Notes under the pieces: model-generated
Database searches by the model: none
The model's input: only the letters and a program-made list of their open reading frames with translations
Told to the model about the DNA's origin: nothing
Translations under genes and position numbers: made by a program
Part shown: one piece after another, positions 27,961-36,273 of the stretch
How positions within the stretch are numbered: position 1 is the stretch's first letter
Layout: each line of letters starts with the position of its first letter
NCBI RefSeq assembly: GCF_900120375.1
Contig: NZ_LT635480.1
Coordinates: forward strand, 992,001-1,056,000
Direction of reading: 5' to 3'
DNA: 64,000 nucleotides
Source: Ndongobacter massiliensis
GTDB taxonomy: Bacteria; Bacillota; Clostridia; Tissierellales; Peptoniphilaceae

Positions 27961-30023
27961 CGCAGGTACGCTCCTTTCGGAATCTCTGACAACGGTGTAA
28001 GCAACGAAAGTGTGTCGCCACTATCTGACTCTGCCGCCAGAATCATGCCGTTCGACTCGACACCACGAATTTTGCGCGGTGCAAGATTGACAACAAAGAC
28101 GGCTTTTTTACCGATCAAATCTTCCGGCTCATAGTAACCGCGCAATCCGGAGACAATGGTGCGCACTTCATCCCCGAAATCCACCGTTTCAATAAAGAGG
28201 CGATCTGCATCGGGGTGTACTTTGCAATCAATAATTTCCCCGACGCGCATCTGCACTTTTTCAAAGTCTTCAAAAGAAATCGGTGTGGTTACAGATTCTT
28301 CCGATTTCGCTCCACCGTCTGCAGACGCTTGCGCTTCTTGCACCGGAGCGGATTCTTTCGATTCTTTTTCTGCACTTTCTTTCGCTTCGACATTCGCTTT
28401 TTGGCGCGCCTCCAATTCCTCCAACGTAATGCCCATGCGCTTAGCAATCAGGGCATTATTCACAGCATGGAAGCGCTTCAATTCTTTTTCTACATCCAGG
28501 CGCGGGAATAACGCTTCTCCCTTGAAAATTTCTGTGCCCGCCGGGTAGGTGTTAACCTCGGATGCCTGCTCCCAGGCCTGTTTTTCAATACCCAACTGCG
28601 CAAACATCTTGACGGATGTCTCCGGCAGGAAGGGATCCAAGAGCGTGGCAATGGTGCGCAGCGCATCCAGCAGTCGGTACAACACGGTATCCAATTCCGC
28701 TTTACGCCCCTCTTTTTCCAGTACCCATGGGGTTGTCTCGTCGATGTACTTATTCGTCCGACGAATCAGCGCCCACAAATGTTCAAAGGCCTGCTGAAAA
28801 TCAAAGTCTTCCAAGGCGTGGTCGATCATCGCCCGCGTCTTCTTCTGCAGGTCGAGCAGGGATTCATCAAATGCGGTTGGCGTTTGTGGTGCCGGCGCTT
28901 TGCCGCCATTGTATTTTTCGACCATCGCCACCGAACGCGACAACAGATTCCCCAGATCATTCGCAAGGTCCGAGTTGATGCGCCGCAGGAATTTTTCCGA
29001 AGAGAAATTCCCGTCCGAGCCAAAGCTGAATTCCCGCAGAATGAAATACTTCAGCGCATCGCGTCCATACAGCTCTACAATGGGTTCCGGATAAATAATA
29101 TTGCCTTTTGATTTGCTCATCTTATCTTCATCGAAGAGAATCCAGCCATGCGCAAAGATCTGTTTCGGCAGGGGCAATTCCGCCGCCATAAGCAGCGCCG
29201 GCCAAATGATCGCATGGAAGCGGGCAATATCCCGCCCTACAAAGTGCGTCACATGGTTCCAATAGCGGTCAAATTTTTCCGGATCCGTTCCATATCCAAT
29301 CCCCGTCAGGTAGCAGATCAAAGCATCAACCCAGACGTAAATGACATGCTTGGGATCAAAGGGGACCGGTACTCCCCAATCGATGCGGGTTCGGGAAACC
29401 GAGAGATCCTCCAGCCCTTCTTTGAAAAAGGAACCGATCAGTTCCTTTTCGCGCACATCCGGCTTAATAAAATCCGGATGTTCCCTGTAATATTGCAGGA
29501 GCGGTTCCTGATATTTAGACAGGCGAAAAAAATAACTCTCTTCTTCGCGGTAATACGTCGGGCGACCGCAATCCGGGCAATTTCCATCCACGAGCTGTGA
29601 CTCCGTCCAGAATGACTCGCATGGGGTGCAATAATGGCCCTTATAAACCGCTTTATAGATATCGCCCTTATCATACAGTTTTTGAAAAATTTTCTGCACA
29701 TCTTTCGCGTGTTGGTCGCTTGTCGAACGCACAAAGGTGTCCGGCTCCACGTCCAAAAGCGCCCACAGGTCTTTCATAGATTGCACAATCGGATTGATAT
29801 AATCGAGCGGCGCCTTGCCATGCTCTTGCGCCACCTTTGCCAATTTTTCTCCGTGCTCATCCGAACCCGTGACATAGTAGGCGTCATATCCGCACGCGCG
29901 TTTATAGCGGCGAACGGTGTCACAAATGATGCTTGTATACGTATTGCCCAGGTGTAAATTTGCACTGGGGTAGTAAATCGGAGCGGTGATGTAATACGAC
30001 TCCTTCTTATGATTGTTGCACAT
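27957..30023 (-). CDS. metG: Methionine-tRNA ligase
   Basis: The ATG at 30021-30023 has AGGAGG upstream; an in-frame extension of 61 codons is the transcribed leader. The 688-residue enzyme has the HIGH-type motif HLGN (24-27), the zinc knuckle CTPCESF...CPDCGRP, KMSKSKGN for ATP, and a C-terminal Trbp111-like tRNA-binding domain (about 580-688: FEKVQMRVGEIIDCKVHPDA). A Ser/Glu/Ala-rich linker of about 40 residues joins the two. First gene of the metG-tatD-rnmV-rsmA operon. Confidence 0.97.
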   Translation of the reverse strand: MCNNHKKESYYITAPIYYPSANLHLGNTYTSIICDTVRRYKRACGYDAYYVTGSDEHGEKLAKVAQEHGKAPLDYINPIVQSMKDLWALLDVEPDTFVRSTSDQHAKDVQKIFQKLYDKGDIYKAVYKGHYCTPCESFWTESQLVDGNCPDCGRPTYYREEESYFFRLSKYQEPLLQYYREHPDFIKPDVREKELIGSFFKEGLEDLSVSRTRIDWGVPVPFDPKHVIYVWVDALICYLTGIGYGTDPEKFDRYWNHVTHFVGRDIARFHAIIWPALLMAAELPLPKQIFAHGWILFDEDKMSKSKGNIIYPEPIVELYGRDALKYFILREFSFGSDGNFSSEKFLRRINSDLANDLGNLLSRSVAMVEKYNGGKAPAPQTPTAFDESLLDLQKKTRAMIDHALEDFDFQQAFEHLWALIRRTNKYIDETTPWVLEKEGRKAELDTVLYRLLDALRTIATLLDPFLPETSVKMFAQLGIEKQAWEQASEVNTYPAGTEIFKGEALFPRLDVEKELKRFHAVNNALIAKRMGITLEELEARQKANVEAKESAEKESKESAPVQEAQASADGGAKSEESVTTPISFEDFEKVQMRVGEIIDCKVHPDADRLFIETVDFGDEVRTIVSGLRGYYEPEDLIGKKAVFVVNLAPRKIRGVESNGMILAAESDSGDTLSLLTPLSEIPKGAYLR

Positions 30024-30079
30024 TGCATCCTCCTGTTCTTTCGGCGATTGACCGTGCACCGAATGGTTTCCATCGACAT

Positions 30080-30113
30080 AAAATGAAAGCGACCTCCGCC
30101 CGGCGAAAGTCGC
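30080..30113 (-). terminator. Leader hairpin before metG, possible attenuator
   Basis: On the minus strand an 11-bp stem with G-U pairs (arms 30103-30113 and 30089-30099, 3-base loop) is followed by TTTCATTTT, 60 bases upstream of metG and inside its transcript. It could work as an attenuator. No T-box sequence or specifier loop was found, so the control signal, if any, is unknown. Confidence 0.5.
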
Positions 30114-30166
30114 GTAAGATTCGTTCATGGTACGATTCCGCTGATGGTACGGTGTCGATGGGCACA

Positions 30167-30195
30167 TTCTATCGACTTTCCCACAGCTTGTCAAT
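30167..30195 (-). promoter_or_regulatory. Promoter of the metG operon
   Basis: On the minus strand TTGACA (30190-30195), a 17-base spacer and TAGAAT (30167-30172) give a near-consensus promoter with a leader of about 140 bases before metG. Confidence 0.82.
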
Positions 30196-30206
30196 GAAGG
30201 GAGCAT

Positions 30207-31128
30207 CCCTTGCCGCGTTTTTTACAGGTAGCTATGCTTCTTTCAGATGAACCGAATGGATTGCAAGCTCGAGTCACTGAGATCCATGTTATACGTAGGG
30301 GCTCAGACTTCTCCGACATGGATGAAGTAACCCGGAGGCCGAAGAGCCGCAGTGTTGCTGTATGCGAGCTGCGTCAAATTGCGTCAAGTCGAGTGGACGA
30401 GTCTTGTTATGCAAAGTGAATATAAACTTGAAATTTTACATAAAAATTTATTTCGATTTATGAAATAGGGCCCGCGTTTCCAATTTTAGAGTTTACGACA
30501 GATATTTTTTTCATTTTACGATTTTACACAGTCAACTTTTTCTGTATTCTTTGAAGAACGGCTGACATTTTAGCTTTTTTGCGTATTTAGACCGTCAATT
30601 CTATTCATTTCGAAGGCATAACAAGCGATGTTTTTGACTTTTTTCACTTTTAACCAGCATGACGATACTGTGCTTTTTGCAATAATTCGATTTTAACCAG
30701 TTGGCAGCGTGCAAACCGCGGGTACCCGTAGGAAAGCGGTCGAGAGCATGCGTTCGCTGCACCGGGCAAGGTCGAGGTCGTCCTCAATTTTTACAGTCGG
30801 TGTAAAATCCCTTGTAAAATATATATAAAATTGCAGGAAAACAGCCCACATGCGTTACAATGAACGGGTAGTGGGGGCATCAACTCAATGGTGTCTCCAT
30901 GAGGTACCCTTTGCGATAGGAATTGTGTTTGGGTAACAAAATTCTACTCAAAAAAGGTCCTTTTTTTGTTTCGCTTTTAGGCGCAGACACCCTTTAATTT
31001 ACATTCTCCAATGCCTTCCATTTCTGTAAAATCGATGCCAAAACGTATGGGTTTCTGTGCTTAATGCGCAACCAAGAGACAGAAACAGTCTATTCGATAA
31101 GCAGCAGGAGCATGGCGTTGCTCGAAAA
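30207..31128. other. Gene-free, A/T-rich region with degenerate repeats
   Basis: No convincing gene in about 920 bases. It holds an 8-bp hairpin with a 26-base loop (arms 30282-30289 and 30316-30323). On the minus strand there are repeated CTGGTTAAAA...CAAAAA units in about 30630-30710, and a related stretch on the plus strand near 30798-30850. These resemble the 63-bp repeat array at 45964-46240. A GC-richer block lies at 30700-30780. The one open frame here (30210-30419) has no ribosome site and no recognisable sequence. Confidence 0.5.
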
Positions 31129-31202
31129 AAGGGGCTGTGTCAGAACGAGCAAATCGTTCGATACAGCTCCTTTATTTTAAGGCCATTTTGCAACAGCCCC
31201 TT
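31129..31202 (-). repeat. Hairpin element with GGGGCTGT inverted ends, probable terminator
   Basis: AAGGGGCTGT at 31129-31138 is the inverse of ACAGCCCCTT at 31193-31202, and inside is a perfect GAACGA/TCGTTC hairpin (31143-31159). On the minus strand the element is followed by TTTTTT, so it can end the transporter operon 40 bases upstream. Such GGGGCTGT-ended elements resemble short dispersed repeats or MITE-like ends in other Bacillota; one copy in the window cannot prove mobility. Confidence 0.55.
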
Positions 31203-31240
31203 CCCTCCGCGGCACAGCCGCCTGCTTTTTTCAATAATGA

Positions 31241-32587
31241 TCAGCCGATACCGCCTAAAATCGCTCCGGCAACAAGAGCCACCACGCAGAGTACGCAGTA
31301 GACATACTTCGCCAGTGGATAGAACCAGGTTCCCATAGGCTTCCCGCCTTTTCGCCCGGTGTTGACTTCCTTCATGACATATTCCTTCCCTGCCACCCAG
31401 AAGAACATGAGACCGGCAAGGAGCGCCCCAAGCGGGCAGATGTAAATCGAAACTGCATCCATCCACTGCGAGGTAATCGCCTGAATGAGAATTGCGATGA
31501 TACAACCGGCGGTGAGAATAATCGCCGTTGCGGGCACGCGCTTCACTTTGAAGTTATCCTGCAGCGTCGCGACCGGGGCTTCGTACAGATTGATAATCGA
31601 ACTGACGCCCGCAAAAAGCACGCAGACAAAGAAGATCACGCCGACGATACGACCGCCCGGCATGCCGTTAATAACATTGACCAGCCACACAAACATCAGT
31701 CCCGGGCCGCCTTTCTCCAACGGGGCGCCGCCTGCCGCCATCGCCGGAAGAATGACGAATGCCGCCAACAAAGCCGCTAGGGTATCAAAGAAAGCGACGT
31801 TGCGCGCCGCGACGGGAATATCCTCGTGCTTGGGCAGATAGGAGCCGTAGATGACCGATCCGTTGCCGGCGACGGACAGCGAGAAGAATGCCTGCCCGAA
31901 GGCGAAAATCCAAACCAGCGGATTGGCGAGTCCCTTCATGTCGATGTTAAAAATGTACTGATACCCGGCAGAGGAACCCGGTAGGGTCGCGATGTAAATG
32001 CCGAGCGCTATAAAGAGAAAGAATAGAATCGGCATCATCACTTTATTCGCTTTTTCGATCCCGTTGGCAACGCCCATCGCCATAATGGCAAAGCTGGCAA
32101 CGATGGCAACGATGATCCAGGGCAGGTTGTCCACGGCGACCACGTCGAAGGTGCCGCCGATCACGTTCATGTTTTGTCCCATCGCAAACAGTTCGCCGGA
32201 GAATGACATGAATGTGTACTTAAAGATCCAGCCCATGACAACGGTATAACCGATCGCAAGGCACATACCGCCAACAATGGGAATCCAGCCGATGGCCTCC
32301 CCGGTGCGACGATTGCCCGTGCGCACTTGGGTGCAAGTGCCGAATGCCCCAATGGGGCCCGCCTGCGTAGAGCGACCGAGTGCAAATTCCCCGATCACGC
32401 CCGACGATCCGACGAGCACCACGCAGATGAAATACGGAATTAAGAAGGTCATGCCGCCCCAAATCGATACCATGATCGGAAAGCGCCAGATATTCCCCAT
32501 GCCGACGGCGGAACCGATGCAGGCTAAGATGAAGCCCCATTTTCCGGTAAATCCTTCACGCGACGGCGCGTTGGTATTTTGTTCCAT
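31241..32587 (-). CDS. NSS-family sodium-dependent transporter, probable tryptophan uptake
   Basis: The ATG at 32585-32587 has GGGAGG upstream; the longer frame is rejected. The 448-residue product has about eleven to twelve membrane helices. The NSS hallmark is clear: GKWGFILACIGSAVGMGNIW then RFP (Na+ and substrate site in TM1), and FFSLSVAGNGSVIYGSYLP in TM6. This is the bacterial LeuT/TnaT branch. It lies 31 bases after the tryptophanase gene in one operon, so tryptophan import is the likely job. Substrate is inferred from context and not seen in the sequence. Confidence 0.9.
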   Translation of the reverse strand: MEQNTNAPSREGFTGKWGFILACIGSAVGMGNIWRFPIMVSIWGGMTFLIPYFICVVLVGSSGVIGEFALGRSTQAGPIGAFGTCTQVRTGNRRTGEAIGWIPIVGGMCLAIGYTVVMGWIFKYTFMSFSGELFAMGQNMNVIGGTFDVVAVDNLPWIIVAIVASFAIMAMGVANGIEKANKVMMPILFFLFIALGIYIATLPGSSAGYQYIFNIDMKGLANPLVWIFAFGQAFFSLSVAGNGSVIYGSYLPKHEDIPVAARNVAFFDTLAALLAAFVILPAMAAGGAPLEKGGPGLMFVWLVNVINGMPGGRIVGVIFFVCVLFAGVSSIINLYEAPVATLQDNFKVKRVPATAIILTAGCIIAILIQAITSQWMDAVSIYICPLGALLAGLMFFWVAGKEYVMKEVNTGRKGGKPMGTWFYPLAKYVYCVLCVVALVAGAILGGIG

Positions 32588-32618
32588 AGAAAACCTCCCG
32601 GTTTTTATTGTCGAAGAT

Positions 32619-34262
32619 TCAGTCTTCGTTGGCGTACGGTTCAAGGAACGCATGGAAGTGACGCATGGGCAGATTGTGTCCCCAGGTGATGCGCATATTG
32701 GGAATGCTCTCGCGATCCTCATACAATGCCTTCACTGCCGCAATGACGTAGTCGAGATGTTCCTGCGTCAACCGGCTGCGGTCGATGGCAAAGCGCACGA
32801 CATTGACCACTTCCGCCTGCTGTTCGGGCGTCTTGAGGTCGTATTCCATCGAGAAATCGCCCAATTCCGCGACGCGGATGCCATAGCGGCGAATCAATTC
32901 CAGGGAGAAACCTTCCCCGGCAAACTTTTCATGCGAGCGCTTGTTATCAAAAAACTCGTCCATGTTGATGTAGACTGCATGGCCGCCGGCGGGCAGCACA
33001 ACACCTTTGACACCTTCCCGATAAAAGCCCTGTGCGAGATATTCCGCCTGGCTGACGCGTTCATGCATATAGTTGAAGTTGCAGCTCTCATACAAACCAA
33101 CCGCCAGCGCCATAATGTCGCGCCCACTCATGCCGCCGTACGAATCGTTGCCATAGCAGGAAATCTGCTTGACTTTCAAGAGCACGCCCACATCTGTTTT
33201 GACGCTGCCGTCCTCATTGAAGTCCGAGAACTTTTGCCAGAACAGACCTTTATCGCGGAAAGCCAGCATTCCGCCCATATTCGCGTGACCGTCTTTTTTC
33301 GCCGACATGCAGAAGCCGTCACAGTACGAGAACATTTCGGTGGCAATTTCCGCAATCGACTTATCCGCATAGCCCTCTTCATTCATCTTGATGAAGTAGC
33401 AGTTTTCCGCCCAACGCGCCACATCGAAGATCAATGGAATCTCATATTTATGAGCGACGCGGTTGATTTCACGGATATTTCCCATGGAGACCGGCTGTCC
33501 GCAAATCGGGTTGTTCGTAATGCAAGTGAACACCAGCGGTACATTCTCCGGACCCACCGTCTGAATCAATTGTTCCAGTTTCTCGATGTCCATATTGCCC
33601 TTGAACGGGTTTTTCTCGTAGCTGCCGCCCTCGGGAATTTCATAAAGGATTTCCTTGTGATACAGGTTGCGCGGAATCGAACCCATCTGTTTAATATTGC
33701 CTTCCGTTGTATCAAAGTGCCCGTTGGAAGGAATCGTAAATACTTTGCCCGGTTCGCGTTTGCTCAGGATGTTGCGAACAATCTCCATCAAAACGGATTC
33801 CGCCGCGCGCCCCTGTTGAATGATAAAGCTGTTCGGGCGTTCCATCTGTGCGGCGCCGCCGTTGAACAGTCCACCTTCGTACTCACAAAGATAGACTTCC
33901 TCCATCATCTTTTCGACATCGCGACAATCCGTGCGGACTAGGTCAACGATCTTTTTCCAGTTTTTCTCGCCGCCGCGTTCAAAAATATCGCGGAACGTGT
34001 CCAGCAACACATAGTAACCGGTGTTGCGTCCGTACGCTTCGTCCCCCAGGAAAAGCGCCGCCCACTGCTGATTGGTCATCGCCGTTGTACCTGAATCGGA
34101 CAACATATCGACTGTCAGCATGCCGGACGGAAAAGCAAACTCATTGTAGTGGGTTGCCTTCAGTGCGCGTTCACGCTGCGCAACGGTGACATCTGGAACG
34201 TCACGAACGGCGAACGTGAAATGATGCGGTGCGGGAACATTCAAGGGATACTCTTTACTCAT
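32619..34262 (-). CDS. tnaA: Tryptophanase-like beta-eliminating lyase
   Basis: A 547-residue PLP enzyme of the tryptophanase/tyrosine phenol-lyase family, about 75 residues longer than the enteric enzymes. The PLP lysine is in SAKKD (second Lys, Lys323), with FDVAR (Asp280, Arg283) stacking below. Two specificity points favour tryptophan: FDTT (Asp184) matches TnaA and not the FTTT of tyrosine phenol-lyases, and RVAELG lacks the Arg that binds the phenol in those enzymes. Other stretches (KSIAEI, EMFSYCDG) look more like tyrosine phenol-lyase, so the assignment is a reading from remembered family residues. Expected reaction: L-tryptophan to indole, pyruvate and ammonia. The start has GGAGG at good spacing. 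Confidence 0.88.
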   Translation of the reverse strand: MSKEYPLNVPAPHHFTFAVRDVPDVTVAQRERALKATHYNEFAFPSGMLTVDMLSDSGTTAMTNQQWAALFLGDEAYGRNTGYYVLLDTFRDIFERGGEKNWKKIVDLVRTDCRDVEKMMEEVYLCEYEGGLFNGGAAQMERPNSFIIQQGRAAESVLMEIVRNILSKREPGKVFTIPSNGHFDTTEGNIKQMGSIPRNLYHKEILYEIPEGGSYEKNPFKGNMDIEKLEQLIQTVGPENVPLVFTCITNNPICGQPVSMGNIREINRVAHKYEIPLIFDVARWAENCYFIKMNEEGYADKSIAEIATEMFSYCDGFCMSAKKDGHANMGGMLAFRDKGLFWQKFSDFNEDGSVKTDVGVLLKVKQISCYGNDSYGGMSGRDIMALAVGLYESCNFNYMHERVSQAEYLAQGFYREGVKGVVLPAGGHAVYINMDEFFDNKRSHEKFAGEGFSLELIRRYGIRVAELGDFSMEYDLKTPEQQAEVVNVVRFAIDRSRLTQEHLDYVIAAVKALYEDRESIPNMRITWGHNLPMRHFHAFLEPYANED

Positions 34263-34480
34263 TTTTACCTCCAGTGCGCTTCGCGCATGCCTGTGGAGAT
34301 ACCCCGGTCATCGTACCGGTTCCATATGCCCGGATTACGACTAGCGGCCAGTACCTGGGGGCAGTTTTGACATAAAATGCGAATCCCTATGAACGAATCG
34401 ATTTCCCGTTCGGGCAAAAAGAAAAACGCCCACGTCGATTCGCAACTCCGTATTTTACAAAAACCACCCGCCTTGAATCC
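34263..34480 (-). other. Leader of the tryptophanase operon
   Basis: About 218 bases between promoter and gene. On the minus strand it contains CCGGT/ACCGG (6-base loop) and TGCGC/GCGCA (3-base loop) hairpins close to the ribosome site, and a GGGC/GCCC stem around a T-rich loop near 34408-34428. A ten-codon frame (MSKLPPGTGR) near 34370 lacks a ribosome site and has no Trp codon, so it does not look like the TnaC leader peptide of enteric bacteria. The rest of the 423-base divergent gap holds the two promoters. Confidence 0.4.
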
Positions 34481-34486
34481 GTTCTC

Positions 34487-34515
34487 ATTGTACTGATTCC
34501 CCTCAGCACCGTCAA
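34487..34515 (-). promoter_or_regulatory. Promoter of the tryptophanase-transporter operon
   Basis: On the minus strand TTGACG (34510-34515), a 17-base spacer and TACAAT (34487-34492). It lies about 225 bases upstream of the tryptophanase start. Confidence 0.75.
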
Positions 34516-34588
34516 GCATCCAAATCGACAGCTGCAATCCTTTGCCTAAATCGACATTTGAATCGATTTACAGGCTCGGTTTCTACTG

Positions 34589-34617
34589 TTGACAAGACAA
34601 ACGCGAAAGAATTAAGT
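34589..34617 (+). promoter_or_regulatory. Possible promoter of the YczE-type gene
   Basis: TTGACA (34589-34594), 17 bases, then TTAAGT (34612-34617); the -35 is perfect and the -10 is poor. A TAGAAT lies five bases further on. Confidence 0.4.
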
Positions 34618-34685
34618 AGAATAAAGTCATGCTGATTTTAATGGCATACAGCGTAGGCTTAGATGTATGTAGAATGGGAGGAAGA

Positions 34686-35336
34686 ATGCAACGTTCCTAC
34701 GTAGGTCGTTTTTTTTATCTGCTGATCGGCCAGGTGCTCAGTGCGCTCGGCGTCGTTTTCATGCTGCGCGCCCATATCGGTCTGGAGCCCTGGAGCGTCC
34801 TCCATCAGGGATTGGCGAATACATTCCAGACTTCCTATGGGCGCATGGCCATGTTGGTGGGCGTCGCCGTGGTGTTCTTGGCGCTGCTGCTCGGGGAATC
34901 ATTCGGTCTGGGCACGCTGGTGAATGTCTTTCTCTGCCCCTACCTCATTGATGTCTTTCTTGAGCTTTCGTTTTTGCCCGTCGCACAGGGAACCGTTTCC
35001 GCCATACTATTCTTGCTGATCGGAATGGAAATTTTATCCTTGGGCACGCTGGCCTACCTGAAAAGTGCCCTCGGCGCGGGTCCGCGCGATGCTTTTATGG
35101 TGGCTCTGGCGCGAAAAGCACATTTTTCCACCGGTCTGTGCCGCATCGGTATTGATGCCACGGTTACACTGCTCGGCTGGCTGCTCACTGGACCGGTCGG
35201 CATCGGAACCCTGCTGGCCGCTTTCGGATATGGAAGCCTGCTGCAAATCAATTTTTCACTATTCCGTTTTGATCCGAAACAAATTGCGCAGGAAAATCTG
35301 GCAGACACGTGGCGACGATTGCGAAAGCGACACTAA
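34686..35336 (+). CDS. YczE/YyaS/YitT-family membrane protein
   Basis: The ATG at 34686 is chosen because GGGAGGAAGA precedes it; 19 codons upstream lack a site. The 216-residue product has about five hydrophobic segments. Family marks of the YczE group are the paired loops GLEPWSVLHQGLA near residue 36 and GAGPRDAFMVALARK near residue 140, and a basic cytoplasmic tail. Some relatives act in antibiotic or peptide export contexts, but no transport substrate is established. Its last four bases overlap the convergent DUF1287 gene. Confidence 0.85.
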   Translation: MQRSYVGRFFYLLIGQVLSALGVVFMLRAHIGLEPWSVLHQGLANTFQTSYGRMAMLVGVAVVFLALLLGESFGLGTLVNVFLCPYLIDVFLELSFLPVAQGTVSAILFLLIGMEILSLGTLAYLKSALGAGPRDAFMVALARKAHFSTGLCRIGIDATVTLLGWLLTGPVGIGTLLAAFGYGSLLQINFSLFRFDPKQIAQENLADTWRRLRKRH

Positions 35337-36037
35337 AACCGAATGAGTAGACCGGCTTCCTGCAACTTTTGGAAATCTATACGATAATGCGCGCTGGGCA
35401 GGGTCCGTTTGAAAAGGTCTTCCTCGCGGTTCGGTTGCCCCGCGTTATGCAGAACGTAAGCATGACCCTTGCGATTTCGTTTGTCGGAAATCATACCGAT
35501 ATGCGCATCCTTGCCGAAAAATACGATATCACCCGCTTGCCATTCAGCAACGGCGTCGATATCCGTGGTTAACGACTGACCGTACTTTTCGAAAAAACGA
35601 TGAAGATTCCCTACGCGCCGAAAATCAATATTGGGATCCGGAACGGCGATGCCATATGCTTCCGGATCGGACTGAATGTCCTTATCAACCATGTCCTTGA
35701 AAGACAATCCCGCTTCCCGAAAAGCGCGCCAAATGACATCTGTACAAACGCCCCGGTCTTCTTCCGGGTAGCCGCCGGAAATGTAGGACGGATCGTATTT
35801 TGGATGGTTTTTTGCATCTTTTTTTGCACCCTGCAAAAGATCGAGGTAATCATCCACGGCATTCTCGTTAAAATCAAAGCCGGACTTTGCAAAAGGAATG
35901 TGAAAGTCTTCCGCCGTATATGCCTGCCCCGGCAGCAAGTTCCAGGCATATGCGCCCCATAAACCGCTGGCCGCAGCAAGGAGAAGCGCAAGCAAAACGA
36001 TCCAAACACACCGATTGGTACGCCTTTTTCTTTTCAT
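35333..36037 (-). CDS. Secreted/membrane-anchored DUF1287 protein
   Basis: The start at 36035-36037 follows GGAAGGAATCGTGTG; a GTG directly before it is an alternative. The 234-residue product has a basic head (MKRKRRTNR) and one hydrophobic segment (about residues 10-30), acting as signal or anchor. The DUF1287 domain follows, with DRGVCTDVIWRAFREAG (Cys), DAHIGMISD (His) and HNAG, the Cys/His pair expected of an NlpC/P60-like fold. A wall-related amidase or peptidase role is plausible but unproven for the family. It is convergent with the upstream YczE gene. Confidence 0.88.
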   Translation of the reverse strand: MKRKRRTNRCVWIVLLALLLAAASGLWGAYAWNLLPGQAYTAEDFHIPFAKSGFDFNENAVDDYLDLLQGAKKDAKNHPKYDPSYISGGYPEEDRGVCTDVIWRAFREAGLSFKDMVDKDIQSDPEAYGIAVPDPNIDFRRVGNLHRFFEKYGQSLTTDIDAVAEWQAGDIVFFGKDAHIGMISDKRNRKGHAYVLHNAGQPNREEDLFKRTLPSAHYRIDFQKLQEAGLLIRF

Positions 36038-36203
36038 CACACGATTCCTTCCTGCCGTCCGCTGCGTAGCAAATATGCGAAATCTCCGAAGCGGTAAAAC
36101 CGCGAGACCCGCGTTGTTCCCGATTGCGAAATTCTTTCTTGCAAAAATAATACTACAGGAACACAACTTCCCTCTACTTTTTACATAAAATGATAAAAAA
36201 ATA

Positions 36204-36232
36204 TTGAAATGGGAAATGGGTTACGCTATGCT
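36204..36232 (+). promoter_or_regulatory. Promoter of the alcohol dehydrogenase gene
   Basis: TTGAAA (36204-36209), 17 bases, TATGCT (36227-36232), with a leader of about 35 bases and a GAGGAGG ribosome site before the ATG. Confidence 0.6.
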
Positions 36233-36273
36233 GTTTTCGTAGTGAAATCGCATTCAATTTTGAGGAGGCATAT

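Noticed and set aside
30024-30160. T-box leader for metG
   Set aside because: No T-box sequence complementary to the tRNA acceptor end and no specifier hairpin; only a simple stem and T-rich run.
30210-30419. 69-codon plus-strand frame after the metG promoter
   Set aside because: No ribosome site, odd composition, and lies in the gene-free region.
32277-33941. 554-codon open frame on the plus strand
   Set aside because: Antisense to the tryptophanase and transporter genes, which have clear motifs and ribosome sites.
34360-34400. TnaC-like leader peptide
   Set aside because: The short frame has no Trp codon and no ribosome site.
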